Shown piece by piece: positions 10,352 through 19,755 of a stretch of DNA of 64,000 bases. A program made the position numbers and the translations under genes. The notes beneath the pieces were generated by a model. That model searched no databases, was not told the origin of the DNA, and worked only from the letters and a program-made list of their open reading frames with translations. Position 1 is the first letter of the stretch. Each line of letters begins with the position of its first letter. Origin of the DNA: Gammaproteobacteria bacterium (GTDB lineage: Bacteria > Pseudomonadota > Gammaproteobacteria > Pseudomonadales > Moraxellaceae); contig JAGWUI010000007.1 of assembly GCA_028868515.1 (NCBI GenBank), positions 1 through 64,000 of the forward strand, in the 5' to 3' direction.

Positions 10352-11884
10352 TTACAATAGACGTTTTCGTTCACTCGAAGACGCAATATTGAGAGACTCT
10401 CGATACTTAGCGACTGTCCGCCTAGCTACATCAATTCCAGCTTCTTGTAGTTTTTCAGTGAGTGCACTATCAGATAGTGGTTTTTTAATATTTTCTTCTT
10501 GAATCATTTTTTTAATCATTGCGCGAATCGCAGTGGAAGAACACTCTCCACCAGCACTCGTCGTCACATGGCTCGAGAAAAAATACTTCAATTCAAACAA
10601 ACCACGCGGCGTGAGCAAATATTTCTGTGTGGTCACGCGCGATACAGTTGACTCATGCAAATCCGTTTCTAAAGCAATATCTCTCAAAATCAATGGTTTC
10701 ATTGCTTCAGGGCCATGCTCTAAAAATGCACGTTGATGCATTACAATACAAGTCGCAACCTTCAATAGCGTTTTGTGGCGTTCATCAACGCTTTTAATAA
10801 AATTACGTGCTTCTTGCATATGCAGGCGTAAATATTGATTTTCTTCGCTCTGATCAGCGCGCTTAATCATGCCCGCATAATACGAATTCACCCGCAATTT
10901 CGGCAAAATATCAGTATTGAGTTGAACTTCCCAATGTTCGTTCTTTTTACGAACTATCACATCAGGAACTTGATGTTCGCGCTCATTATTTTGAAACTTC
11001 AAACCAGGATATGGCTCAAGCGACTTAACCAGCGTCAGCGCAGCGCGCAGTTCGTCTTGGCTTAAGCCAGTTTGCCTCATAAGTTTTGGAATATCATTGA
11101 CCAAAAGCAGTTCATGATGATTCATCATCTTTAATGCATCAAGACGCGAAGGCGTACCTTCAGGTAGCGCGCGAAGTTGTAGGCACAAACATTCACTAAG
11201 ATCCCGCGCACCCACGCCCGGTGGATCAAAGTTCTGAATTCGCTTCAGCACAACTTCCAGTTCGGCAAGCTCAACTTCTTCATCAATATCTAATGCATCG
11301 AGTTGATTTTGCGTCGCTTCAAGCAATTCATCCAAACTGGCTTCTAGATAACCGCGCTCGTCAATTCCGTCAATAATGCATTCCGCCATAATCCGATCAA
11401 CAGGACTAAATGGCGTTAGATTCAGCTGCCAGCGAAGCTCAGACCAAATCGAATCGCTGACTGTGCGCGTATCTTCACGTTCATCAAACTCAGGCGTTGC
11501 CATGGCTGTAGATTGATGGCTGAACACATCATCCCACTGTGTATCCACAGGAAGATCTTCGCCAAGGCGCGTCATTCCCATTTGTTCATCTAATGAAACG
11601 GTTGCGGCACCATCCGCAGACTCGCGACCATCATTAAAATCGGCATCAGCACTATATTCTGAATGGGTTTCACTCGATTGGTAATCTACATTATTGTCTT
11701 GAGCTTCAGAGACTTGTCCATCCGCAGACACTTCAACCGCTTCGAGTAAAGGATTACTATCCAGTTGGCTTTGAATTTCTTGCTCAAGCTCAAGCGAAGA
11801 CAGCTGCAACAGACGAATAGCTTGCTGCAATTGTGGCGTAAGCGATAGCGAATTCGAAACTCTAAGTCCGACCGATAACTTCAT
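10352..11884 (-). CDS. rpoN: RNA polymerase sigma-54 factor
   Basis: Alternative sigma factor recognising -24/-12 promoters and needing enhancer-binding ATPases. Region I is the glutamine/leucine-rich N terminus (LTPQLQQAIRLLQLS), region II an acidic linker of about residues 50-125 rich in Asp, Glu and Ser, region III the core-binding and helix-turn-helix part with the motif ESTVSRVTTQKYLLTPRGLFELKYFF, and the RpoN box ARRTVAKYRE lies at 487-496. Length 510 is within family range. lptB, often upstream of rpoN, is not here: the gene upstream is the divergent mlaA-like gene. Confidence 0.97.
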   Translation of the reverse strand: MKLSVGLRVSNSLSLTPQLQQAIRLLQLSSLELEQEIQSQLDSNPLLEAVEVSADGQVSEAQDNNVDYQSSETHSEYSADADFNDGRESADGAATVSLDEQMGMTRLGEDLPVDTQWDDVFSHQSTAMATPEFDEREDTRTVSDSIWSELRWQLNLTPFSPVDRIMAECIIDGIDERGYLEASLDELLEATQNQLDALDIDEEVELAELEVVLKRIQNFDPPGVGARDLSECLCLQLRALPEGTPSRLDALKMMNHHELLLVNDIPKLMRQTGLSQDELRAALTLVKSLEPYPGLKFQNNEREHQVPDVIVRKKNEHWEVQLNTDILPKLRVNSYYAGMIKRADQSEENQYLRLHMQEARNFIKSVDERHKTLLKVATCIVMHQRAFLEHGPEAMKPLILRDIALETDLHESTVSRVTTQKYLLTPRGLFELKYFFSSHVTTSAGGECSSTAIRAMIKKMIQEENIKKPLSDSALTEKLQEAGIDVARRTVAKYRESLNIASSSERKRLL

Positions 11885-12294
11885 CTATGTCTCATCCAGA
11901 ACATCTTTAAAACTACAATAGGCACATCAAGATCTTTCATTACAATCAAGCACATCAAGATCTCTCATTGATGATTCACATCTCGACAACAAACCCATTC
12001 AAGACAAAAGGTATATTTTTAGAAGTATACAACCGAAACTCGCGCGCGTATGCAATATATGTGCCTTCTATACATTTTTATTTTTGGATATAAATCAGCG
12101 AAAACCTAACCACCGGATGGAAAACACGCATCCAACATGACCCATCTTTTTAACTATAGGCATCACGCTGCATAATTTTTACAAAAATAATGATCTAATG
12201 CCCATTCTACAGAGCGAATACCGTGATACAGAACTAGAAAATTAACGGAAAGTAACATAAGCTGACACCTCAATACAGAACGCTCAGTTTTTAT
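11885..12294. other. Divergent intergenic region rpoN / mlaA-like
   Basis: A 410-base AT-rich region between divergent genes. Besides the tandem repeat it holds no convincing gene. It must contain promoters for both sides, but no clear consensus pair stands out by eye. Confidence 0.4.
11922..11970. repeat. Tandem direct repeat upstream of rpoN
   Basis: The block GCACATCAAGATCT followed by T/C-TCATT occurs at 11922 and again at 11950, a 28-base period, with only one base difference across about 20 bases. It lies 38-86 bases upstream of the rpoN start on its leader side. Confidence 0.6.
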
Positions 12295-13362
12295 ATGTCG
12301 AATACACAATTTTTAGTCGCACTTGGAATTTGTATCAGCCTATCATCAACCATTGCGGCTGCAGAAACAGCGACCCCGTTGACCGTCGATAATTCGGCGG
12401 CATCTCAACCTGCTCCGACTCAAGATACAACTACAACAACTGAATCTAGACCCACACTGATTCAAAGATCAGTTGACACCATCGGTGAAATTGGCAATCG
12501 TTCAATTGAACAGGTTACCGCTCTCGGAGCAAAGATTGCCGTCAATGCAAATGCATCACAACCAGATTCTGTCAAAGATCCATTTGAGCATTTCAATCGA
12601 AAAATTTATAGCTTTAACATGAAGCTTGATCAATACATCATGCTTCCGGTCGCACGTACTTATAAAAAGATCGTCCCTACACCAGTTCAACATGGCGTGA
12701 CCAACTTTTTTATCAACCTCGGAATGCCATGGACAGCGGTCAATAATTTGCTTCAAGGTCACCCTGGCACATCGGTTGAGTCATTAAGCCGATTTGTGAT
12801 CAATACGGCAACATCCTTAGGTTTCTACGATACCGCTACTTATCTAGGTATCGATCGATCAGATGAAGATTTTGGACTGACCTTAGGTAAATGGGGCATT
12901 GGTTCAGGGCCTTATGTCATGCTGCCATTTTTTGGGCCTAGTACCGTGCGTGATACATTTTCACGCGCAGTCGATCAGTTTGGCGCACCGCAAAACTATA
13001 TCCATAACACTTGGGAATCTCTCGGCATTACAGGCGTAAAATTCGTCGATCAGCGCGCCCAACTCATTGGTTTAGAAAACTTTGTGCAAGGTGATCAATA
13101 CACGCTTATACGCGATGTCTATTTGCAAAAAAGACAATTTGATAAAGGAGCCACCTCCTCCCAAACCAGTAATAGTGACGATGGTTTTAGCAACAATGAT
13201 TTCGGTGATGATGGCTTTGGTGACAGTGATTTTAGTAGTCATGATGCCAAAAGCAATGCAACCCCTCAAAGCTCAACCGCACAAGCGAGCACGAGTGTCG
13301 CCACACCCGATACGCCTACAGATTTAACATCTGCTAGCGCCACACCACCAGCGCAATTCTAG
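12295..13362 (+). CDS. mlaA: MlaA (VacJ) family protein
   Basis: Outer-membrane component of the Mla pathway, which removes misplaced phospholipids from the outer leaflet and passes them to periplasmic MlaC. The core at about residues 95-265 is clear: DPFEHFNRKIYSFN, MLPVARTYKKIVP, GFYDTATYLGI, DEDFGLTLGKWGIGSGPYVMLPFFGPST. The signal peptide seems to end at STIAAAE, and I see no convincing lipobox, although classical MlaA is a lipoprotein. The C terminus carries a long Ser/Asp/Asn-rich low-complexity tail with repeated DGF/DF units. The phosphatase gene starts eight bases after its stop, so the two may be co-transcribed. Confidence 0.9.
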   Translation: MSNTQFLVALGICISLSSTIAAAETATPLTVDNSAASQPAPTQDTTTTTESRPTLIQRSVDTIGEIGNRSIEQVTALGAKIAVNANASQPDSVKDPFEHFNRKIYSFNMKLDQYIMLPVARTYKKIVPTPVQHGVTNFFINLGMPWTAVNNLLQGHPGTSVESLSRFVINTATSLGFYDTATYLGIDRSDEDFGLTLGKWGIGSGPYVMLPFFGPSTVRDTFSRAVDQFGAPQNYIHNTWESLGITGVKFVDQRAQLIGLENFVQGDQYTLIRDVYLQKRQFDKGATSSQTSNSDDGFSNNDFGDDGFGDSDFSSHDAKSNATPQSSTAQASTSVATPDTPTDLTSASATPPAQF

Positions 13363-13369
13363 GTCAACG

Positions 13370-14341
13370 TTGTCTTACTATTTGATTGATTCAAAAAAAG
13401 ACGAGTGTCATGCTCGTCTCAAGGCAGACTTACCTCATCTCACAGAGGTTTCACTCGAAGCAGTCCAGCTCCTTCCGCCAGACCAGCTCATTATTGCGGA
13501 TGTTTCACTCTATCTCACTCACCAGTGGCCACAGCCAACCATTGTTTTGGCAGGAAAAACTCAAGGTGATGAATTAGCTCAGGCTTGGCAACGTGGCGCA
13601 TGGGCAGGATGGATTCGAGAGCAATTGCCCGAAGCGCTTGCCAGCATTATTAAACAGCTTGAAATGCAGCATTTACATCAAAGCGACAGCCGAGACCTAC
13701 CTGCCGCAGCACGCTTACAACAACGCCTCATTCCCGCACCACTCGATATTCCAAACTACAAAATCGAAAGTATCTATCAAGCTGCCAGTGCGCTTTCGGG
13801 CGATTGGCTGGATTATTGGATCACCCCAGACAATCGATTATTGTTTTATCTTGCTGATGTAGCAGGTCATGGTGCTGCCAGCAGTCTGCTTACAGGCTGG
13901 CTCGCGGCTTTTCATGGTACAGAGCATTCTCCACAAGCACTACTGAGCAGGATGAATCGACTTCTCGTCATCCAAAATGCAGGAAAGCACATTACTGTAC
14001 TCTGTGGATTACTCAATCCGCATACACATCATCTGGAATGGTGTAGTGCGGGTCATTATCCACCACCCATTTTAATCAACCCTGATCGAACCACGGAAAT
14101 CCTGAATAGCAGTAGCTTTCCTCTGGGCTTAGTGACTGATCTCACTCTCACAACCCAGACCACGCAGCTCAAGCCTGAATCACAGCTTCTTTTTTGCTCC
14201 GATGGTGCAATCGAAATTTTTTCAGGTGGAACATCAGAGCAACTCAATCAACTGATCGACGCAATCGCGCAACGTACCTTCGATCCACCCACCCATTTAT
14301 CTGATGATTTAACAATTTTATCGCTCAGTCGCACTGCATAA
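13370..14341 (+). CDS. PP2C/SpoIIE-type phosphatase with pseudo-receiver domain
   Basis: Predicted serine phosphatase of a partner-switch system. Residues 120-323 are a SpoIIE-like PP2C domain with metal-binding residues in SGDWLDYW, ADVAGHG, FCSDGAIEIF and DDLTILSL. Residues 1-105 look like a worn receiver domain: the strand LIIADVS may keep a phosphoacceptor aspartate, but the N-terminal acidic pair reads LIDSKK and the late conserved lysine is lost (WIREQ). The start is a TTG at 13370 with AGG six bases upstream; no ATG fits the domain. A STAS protein gene follows at 14496. No RsbW-type kinase is adjacent. Confidence 0.8.
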   Translation: MSYYLIDSKKDECHARLKADLPHLTEVSLEAVQLLPPDQLIIADVSLYLTHQWPQPTIVLAGKTQGDELAQAWQRGAWAGWIREQLPEALASIIKQLEMQHLHQSDSRDLPAAARLQQRLIPAPLDIPNYKIESIYQAASALSGDWLDYWITPDNRLLFYLADVAGHGAASSLLTGWLAAFHGTEHSPQALLSRMNRLLVIQNAGKHITVLCGLLNPHTHHLEWCSAGHYPPPILINPDRTTEILNSSSFPLGLVTDLTLTTQTTQLKPESQLLFCSDGAIEIFSGGTSEQLNQLIDAIAQRTFDPPTHLSDDLTILSLSRTA

Positions 14342-14495
14342 ATATCAATTTTTTGCAAACTTCTACGTCTTATTTCATCCAACTTATTCTTTAAATTGAA
14401 ACTATTCTGACATCTAAAACACAATTTATTCGAGATAAAACTGAAGATGTTTTAGGCTTTATTCTTGCTGAAAAGCGTTTTTTTGTGCAATAATT

Positions 14496-15068
14496 GTGAA
14501 TCCAAATGTGAGTGCTTGCATTTATATGTCAACTGGTCGTATTGAGTATGCTGTTCTTCAAGGAACGCATGTGTTCAAATTGGTCGGCGAAGTTCGCGCC
14601 ATGACCTGCAGCAGTCTAGACCACCTTCTAGACAAAATCACACAAGATCAAACGCTTACTGGCGCTCTTGTAGATTTGACTGACACAACTTTTGTAGATA
14701 GTACAACGCTAGGCGTACTTGCCAAGCTTGGTCTACACTTGCGCACTCAGCGCGGCATTCAGCCTATCATGTTATCGACCAATCCAGACATTACAACACT
14801 GACCAACAGTATGGGTTTAGGACAAGTTTTTGTCATGCTGAACTGTAAAACAGCATCAGCTTGCACATTGACGCTTCCTGAAGAAGAACCTGAAGCCAAT
14901 GCTATGCTGGAAACAGTGCTTGAAGCACACCAAACCCTGATGAATCTCAACGAAAATAATAAAGCCATGTTTCAACCTCTCGTTCGCCAACTCGAACAAG
15001 AACATCGCCAAAATCAATTACAACAACAATCTAAACACAGTTTCCTCTCCTGCGCTCAACGTCACTAA
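14496..15068 (+). CDS. STAS domain protein, anti-sigma-factor antagonist type
   Basis: A 190-residue cytosolic protein with a STAS domain in its first 120 residues. The segment ALVDLTDTTFVDSTTLGVLAKL contains the serine (S69 counted from the GTG start, S59 from the ATG at 14526) that anti-sigma kinases phosphorylate in this family. The last 60 residues are a Gln/Asn/Glu-rich helical tail. It is probably the substrate of the phosphatase upstream, by analogy with RsbU-RsbV and with Pseudomonas HsbR-HsbA. Neither possible start (GTG 14496 or ATG 14526) has a good ribosome site. Confidence 0.8.
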   Translation: MNPNVSACIYMSTGRIEYAVLQGTHVFKLVGEVRAMTCSSLDHLLDKITQDQTLTGALVDLTDTTFVDSTTLGVLAKLGLHLRTQRGIQPIMLSTNPDITTLTNSMGLGQVFVMLNCKTASACTLTLPEEEPEANAMLETVLEAHQTLMNLNENNKAMFQPLVRQLEQEHRQNQLQQQSKHSFLSCAQRH

Positions 15069-15200
15069 TCTTCTCTAAGTCTCCATTCATACCATCTTAT
15101 AACAAGTAAAAAAACGTCTAGACGATTTATGATTCAGCGCTTTGATGCGCTTTTCCACATAAATCGTCATACTCCAAATATTCTCTCGACATCCGATTCC

Positions 15201-16028
15201 ATGAGCATCACCATGACTCTACCTCGTCTCGCTGCCATTCAAATGAATTCACAAGATCAGATCGACCTGAATCTGACACATGCACTTGAACTCATCACTC
15301 AAGCTGCGCAAGCAGGTTGCCAACTCGCAGTGCTTCCTGAAAACTTTGCCTGTTTTGCGCCAGGACAACAGCGCAATACAGCTGAACGATTTGATGACAT
15401 CATTACAAACGTGGCGCAGTGGGCACGCGAACTAAACATCTGGATTGTTGCAGGATCCGTTCCCTGCCCTTACCGACCCAATGGACAGGCAGTTCCCGAT
15501 CAACGCGTTCGCTCCGCATCACTACTCCTCGATCCTAGCGGTAAAACGGTTGCACGCTACGACAAAATCCATCTGTTTGATGTCTCAGTCCAAGATGGGA
15601 TTGGTCAATACCAAGAATCTGCAACGTTTGAAGCGGGAGATCAAATCATCACGGCGAACACACCTTTTGGCAAACTCGGCTTAATGGTGTGTTACGACCT
15701 CCGCTTTCCAGAACAAGCGATCACGCTACGCCAGCAAGGTTCAGAAATTCTCACCGCACCATCTGCATTCACACATCTTACAGGCAAGGCGCATTGGCAA
15801 CTTCTACTGCGCGCACGCGCTATAGATTCACAATGCATTGTCATTGGCGCGGGACAAGGTGGCTGGCATGGATCACGGCAAACATGGGGTCATAGCGCAA
15901 TTAGTGATGGTTGGGGTGAAATACTCGCAGAAAACCATAGTGAAATTCCTGCCTTAGTCATGGCAGACTATGATGCTGCAGCCCTCCACGTGCGACGAAC
16001 AGCGATGCCTCTCATGGCGCATCGATAA
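15201..16028 (+). CDS. Carbon-nitrogen hydrolase (nitrilase family, Nit1/Nit2-like)
   Basis: Cytosolic amidase of the nitrilase superfamily, most like the Nit branch that deamidates damaged glutathione or omega-amides. The catalytic triad is visible: Glu in LAVLPENF, Lys in RYDKIHLFD and Cys in MVCYDLRFPE. The family start is close to PRLAAIQMNS; ATG 15201 or ATG 15213 both fit, and an upstream ATG at 15129 would add 24 residues unlike the family. Length about 275 residues is normal. It is transcribed in the same direction as the STAS gene but 130 bases away. Confidence 0.88.
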   Translation: MSITMTLPRLAAIQMNSQDQIDLNLTHALELITQAAQAGCQLAVLPENFACFAPGQQRNTAERFDDIITNVAQWARELNIWIVAGSVPCPYRPNGQAVPDQRVRSASLLLDPSGKTVARYDKIHLFDVSVQDGIGQYQESATFEAGDQIITANTPFGKLGLMVCYDLRFPEQAITLRQQGSEILTAPSAFTHLTGKAHWQLLLRARAIDSQCIVIGAGQGGWHGSRQTWGHSAISDGWGEILAENHSEIPALVMADYDAAALHVRRTAMPLMAHR

Positions 16029-16169
16029 TCACCATTTAACTCAACTTTTGTGTTGAATAATTTGTTTAATAATTGGGCAACATCAATCATCTAAATTCAC
16101 GAGACTCTTGTTTAGCGCAACATCGAGCCGTAAACTGGAAGATTGGATGTAGTTTTGGAAAGTGATCTC

Positions 16170-17486
16170 GTGGTATCGACCCTAAATACGACTCAAGAAC
16201 TGGATACCGCCAACGCAGCAAGTGGCGCAAGCACAGCTCATCATACAGACCCCTTAAGTGGTAAAACATTACCTCTGGACTCTGTAGGCATTGTCGCGCC
16301 TCGCCGAGAGTCCTTTGAACAACCGCTATTATTAGAGACTGGGCGCACACTACCGCGCTTTGATCTCATGGTTGAAACCTATGGTCAACTGAATGATGAT
16401 GCATCCAACGCGATTTTGATTTGTCACGCCCTATCTGGTCATCATCACGCCGCTGGATATTATCCTGGTGAAAGCAAAGCAGGCTGGTGGGATAGCTGTA
16501 TTGGTCCAAACAAAGCAATCGATACCAATCAATTCTATGTGGTTGCGCTGAATAATATTGGCGGCTGCAACGGCTCTACAGGCCCAACTTGTCCAAATCC
16601 AGAAAACGACAATAAGCCCTATGGTCCTGATTTTCCTTTAGTAACTGTCCGTGACTGGGTTAATGTTCAGGCATTACTGGCTGATCGTCTCGGCATTCAA
16701 GTCTGGCATGCGGTGGTCGGTGGTTCTTTAGGTGGTATGCAAGCCCTACAATGGGCGGTTGATTATCCGCACCGTTTAAAGAACTGTGCCATTATTGCCA
16801 GCACACCCAAACTTTCTGCACAAAACATTGCGTTCAATGAAGTGGCGCGTCAGTCCATTCTCTCCGATCCCGATTTCCACAACGGTCGTTATCTGGAACA
16901 AAAAACATTTCCAAAACGTGGGCTAATTTTGGCACGCATGGTGGGTCACATTACCTATCTATCCGAAGACGCCATGAAGCAAAAATTCGGTCGAGACCTC
17001 AAGTCTGGCGACTTCATGCATGGCTATGATGTTGAATTTCAAGTCGAAAGCTATTTGCGCTACCAAGGCGAGCAATTTAGCCGTAATTTCGATGCAAATA
17101 CCTACCTCATCATGACGAAGGCTTTAGATTACTTTGATCCATCTCGTGATCATAATAGTGACCTCAACAAAGCACTTGCGCCTGCAACTTGTCGATTCTT
17201 GGTCGTCTCGTTTACAACTGACTGGCGATTTGCACCGAGTCGCTCGCGCGAACTGGTTGATGCCCTCATTACCAACCAACAACCCGTGAGTTATATCGAA
17301 GTTGATGCACCGCAAGGCCATGATTCGTTCTTATTCCCCATTCCTCGCTATGTTGACACCTTACGCGGCTTCCTAGGCAAAGCAGAAAGTTCCCATCAAG
17401 GTCAGAATATGACAAATTCTGACACGGAAGCTGAAAAAACCGCACCAAAATCAAGCAAAAATCCAGCGCAGGAACAAACATCATGA
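16170..17486 (+). CDS. metX: Homoserine O-acyltransferase, MetX family
   Basis: Alpha/beta-hydrolase-fold enzyme that activates homoserine for methionine synthesis. Motifs: [12 protein letters not shown] oxyanion region, [12 protein letters not shown], nucleophile serine in [14 protein letters not shown], aspartate in [11 protein letters not shown] and histidine in PQGHDSFL. Whether it uses acetyl- or succinyl-CoA cannot be told from these motifs; MetX proteins of Acinetobacter relatives have been reported to use succinyl-CoA. A GTG at 16170 with GGAAAG seven bases upstream is the best start; a TTG at 16143 is an alternative. A Gln/Lys/Ser-rich tail follows the core. The stop overlaps metW by 4 bases. 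Confidence 0.93.
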   Translation: MVSTLNTTQELDTANAASGASTAHHTDPLSGKTLPLDSVGIVAPRRESFEQPLLLETGRTLPRFDLMVETYGQLNDDASNAILICHALSGHHHAAGYYPGESKAGWWDSCIGPNKAIDTNQFYVVALNNIGGCNGSTGPTCPNPENDNKPYGPDFPLVTVRDWVNVQALLADRLGIQVWHAVVGGSLGGMQALQWAVDYPHRLKNCAIIASTPKLSAQNIAFNEVARQSILSDPDFHNGRYLEQKTFPKRGLILARMVGHITYLSEDAMKQKFGRDLKSGDFMHGYDVEFQVESYLRYQGEQFSRNFDANTYLIMTKALDYFDPSRDHNSDLNKALAPATCRFLVVSFTTDWRFAPSRSRELVDALITNQQPVSYIEVDAPQGHDSFLFPIPRYVDTLRGFLGKAESSHQGQNMTNSDTEAEKTAPKSSKNPAQEQTS

Positions 17487-18076
17487 GATTGGATCAACAA
17501 CTCGCAGAACGTTGGATAAAACCAGGATCTCGTGTACTGGATCTCGGTTGTGGCGATGGTGAATTATTGGCGCACATGGCAAGAAAACTTAAAATCGATT
17601 GCTATGGTCTTGAAATTGATGAAGATAAGATCACAACTGCGATTGGACATGGGCTAAATATCATTCAACAGGATTTAAATGAAGGATTAGGTCGTTTTGC
17701 GGATCAAAGCTTTGATGCCGTTGTTATGGCACAAGCCTTGCAAGCGATTAAAGCACCAGACCAAATGCTATTAGACATGGTTCGCGTAGGACGTGAAGCA
17801 ATTATCACTTTTCCTAATTTTGCCCATTGGAAAACGCGTAGCTATCTTGGATTTCGAGGAAGAATGCCTGTTTCTGAGGCTTTGCCTTATATGTGGTACG
17901 ATACTCCAAATATTCATTTGTGTACGTTTCGTGATTTTGAGTCCCTTTGCCATGCAAATGGGATTAAAATTATTAACAGACTTGCTGTCGACGGCGATCA
18001 GCAAGGTAATTTTTTTATGAAGCATTTCCCCAATTTTTTCGGTGAAATTGCGATTTATCGAGTGAGCCGCGCATGA
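17483..18076 (+). CDS. metW: Methionine biosynthesis protein MetW
   Basis: A 197-residue class I SAM-methyltransferase-fold protein with the glycine motif [12 protein letters not shown] at about residues 19-30 and the family segments [24 protein letters not shown] and [11 protein letters not shown]. MetW is regularly encoded directly after metX and is reported to support homoserine acylation; its own reaction is not settled. The ATGA overlap with metX and the ATGA overlap with the next gene show a three-gene operon. Confidence 0.95.
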   Translation: MRLDQQLAERWIKPGSRVLDLGCGDGELLAHMARKLKIDCYGLEIDEDKITTAIGHGLNIIQQDLNEGLGRFADQSFDAVVMAQALQAIKAPDQMLLDMVRVGREAIITFPNFAHWKTRSYLGFRGRMPVSEALPYMWYDTPNIHLCTFRDFESLCHANGIKIINRLAVDGDQQGNFFMKHFPNFFGEIAIYRVSRA

Positions 18077-18684
18077 AATACACACTGACCGCTTTAATAT
18101 TATCACTGGGTTTGACGGCCAGTATTCCTGCGTTGGCGGAATTGAAATCACTCGTTCCAGAAACTGCGACTGAAAGCACCAACTATGCCAGCATGTCTGT
18201 TCCTGATTTACAGACTGCCGCTCAAGCAGGCAACGTTCGTGCGCAATTCTTTTTGGCAAGCCACTATAAATATGGTCGCGGCGTACAACAAGATTTAACC
18301 CAAGCCTTTAACTGGTATTTGAAAGCTGCTCAACAAGGCGCTGCGCCTGCACAGCTGAACGTTGGTCAGATGTATGCCGAAGGCAAGGGTGTGACAGCCG
18401 ATATGAACCAAGCCAAATATTGGTTTGGCAAAGCCGCTAAACAAGGCGACAACCGTGCAAGCTATAACTTGGCACTGATCGAAGAACGTAGCCAGAATCT
18501 CGCAAACGCTTATCAATGGTACGATCTGTCTGCACGCGATGGTATGCTTGATCAACGTATTAAGGATAAAGCTCAAGGCAAAATCCGCACATTGGCAGCA
18601 AATCTATCACAACAAGATATTCAAGATGCCAAAAACCGCGCAGATCGTTGGATTCAAACGGATGATGGTACAAGCGGTCAGTAA
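18073..18684 (+). CDS. Sel1-repeat protein, exported
   Basis: A 203-residue protein with a signal peptide ending at PALA and three to four tandem Sel1-like repeats between about residues 45 and 165 (patterns A..G...AQ..L...Y..GRGV..D...A..WY.KAA.QG). Such solenoids act as protein-binding scaffolds in the periplasm or envelope; the partner is unknown. It shares the metX-metW operon through a 4-base overlap, which is not an obvious functional link. A terminator follows within 20 bases of the stop. Confidence 0.85.
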   Translation: MKYTLTALILSLGLTASIPALAELKSLVPETATESTNYASMSVPDLQTAAQAGNVRAQFFLASHYKYGRGVQQDLTQAFNWYLKAAQQGAAPAQLNVGQMYAEGKGVTADMNQAKYWFGKAAKQGDNRASYNLALIEERSQNLANAYQWYDLSARDGMLDQRIKDKAQGKIRTLAANLSQQDIQDAKNRADRWIQTDDGTSGQ

Positions 18685-18702
18685 GCTCCGATCATCAAGA
18701 AA

Positions 18703-18727
18703 AAGTCCGACAAGTTCGGGCTTTTTT
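18703..18727 (+). terminator. Terminator of the metX operon
   Basis: Stem AAGTCCGA at 18703-18710 with TCGGGCTT at 18716-18723 (one G-T pair), a short loop and T-run to 18727. Confidence 0.88.
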
Positions 18728-18806
18728 ATTGCTGAAAATTTCACACTCGCCTTTCACCATTCTGATGATTACAATTCATCATTCAACTTTTTCAAACGAT
18801 ATCCTC

Positions 18807-19424
18807 ATGCTTTCTCTCGCCGACAACACACTCATTCTTGCCAGTAATAATCAAGGCAAAATCAAAGAGTTTTCTACACTCTTTGAATCCGCAGCATTAC
18901 CAATTCAGGTGATTGCACAAGGACAATTAGGGATCAAAGATGCGATCGAAGACGGCTTAAGTTTTGTTGAAAATGCTCTCATCAAGGCGCGTCATGCGGC
19001 AAGAGAATCTGGCAAAGCTGCTCTCGCCGATGATTCTGGCTTGTGCGTGCCGATTTTGGGCGGCGCACCAGGGATTTATTCGGCACGCTTTGGCGGTGAA
19101 CATGGTAATGATATGCTAAACAATCAAACCTTACTCGAAAAGCTCAAACCTTTGCGCAATGGACAGCCGATTCCAGCGATGTTTGTTTGCGTCTTGGCAA
19201 TGGTTCGTCATGCGGAAGATCCATTACCACTGATTTGTCAGGGTATCTGGCATGGTGAGATTCTGGAGGAGATTCGCGGTGAAGGCGGATTTGGCTACGA
19301 TCCTTTGTTTTGGTTGCCAGAGTTAGGGAAAACTAGTGCTGAACTAGAAAAGTCGGAGAAAAATAAGATCAGTCATCGGGGGATGGCGATGGCGCAGTTT
19401 CGGGCGGCGATGTTGGATTCTTAA
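18807..19424 (+). CDS. rdgB: Non-canonical purine NTP pyrophosphatase (RdgB/HAM1)
   Basis: House-cleaning enzyme that hydrolyses dITP, dXTP and ITP to monophosphates, keeping deaminated bases out of DNA. Motifs: LILASNNQGKIKEF at the N terminus, FVENALIKARHAA, ALADDSGLCVPILGGAPGIYSARF, GEGGFGYDPLFWLPE and KNKISHRG. The length of 205 residues from ATG 18807 is normal; the frame is open further upstream, but those 26 residues do not belong to the family. It is a monocistronic gene after the metX-operon terminator. Confidence 0.95.
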   Translation: MLSLADNTLILASNNQGKIKEFSTLFESAALPIQVIAQGQLGIKDAIEDGLSFVENALIKARHAARESGKAALADDSGLCVPILGGAPGIYSARFGGEHGNDMLNNQTLLEKLKPLRNGQPIPAMFVCVLAMVRHAEDPLPLICQGIWHGEILEEIRGEGGFGYDPLFWLPELGKTSAELEKSEKNKISHRGMAMAQFRAAMLDS

Positions 19425-19457
19425 TTTATACGATACTGTATCTTCGCCGCTGATCTG

Positions 19458-19748
19458 TTACTTCATTAATGTAAAACCCAATATTAAAAGGAGTAATATC
19501 CAGCCAGTTCGGAAAATGACACGATGTTTACCATACCCAACAAAAATAAAAACAATAGGAATAGCTAACATTCCAATATATATCAATAAAGCTAATTTAT
19601 CTGGTGAACTTGAAACAAACGAACCTTTAGGATTTGAAGCAAGATTATCTGGCGTAATATTCGAAGTTATTATAACGAAAATTATGAAAGCTATCGAAAT
19701 TGCCAAGATTCGACTCAACCACTTTAATAAAAGCTCACGATTTATCAT
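19458..19748 (-). CDS. Small membrane protein of unknown function
   Basis: A 96-residue protein with three hydrophobic helices at about 11-28, 51-71 and 78-94, separated by a polar Asn/Pro/Ser loop. It matches no family I recognise. Its DNA is strikingly AT-rich compared with the genes around it. It lies just downstream of the NRDE-family gene on the same strand, with seven bases between the NRDE stop and its start, so it may be the second gene of a pair. No good ribosome site is visible before the ATG. Confidence 0.5.
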   Translation of the reverse strand: MINRELLLKWLSRILAISIAFIIFVIITSNITPDNLASNPKGSFVSSSPDKLALLIYIGMLAIPIVFIFVGYGKHRVIFRTGWILLLLILGFTLMK

Positions 19749-19755
19749 TTTTTAT

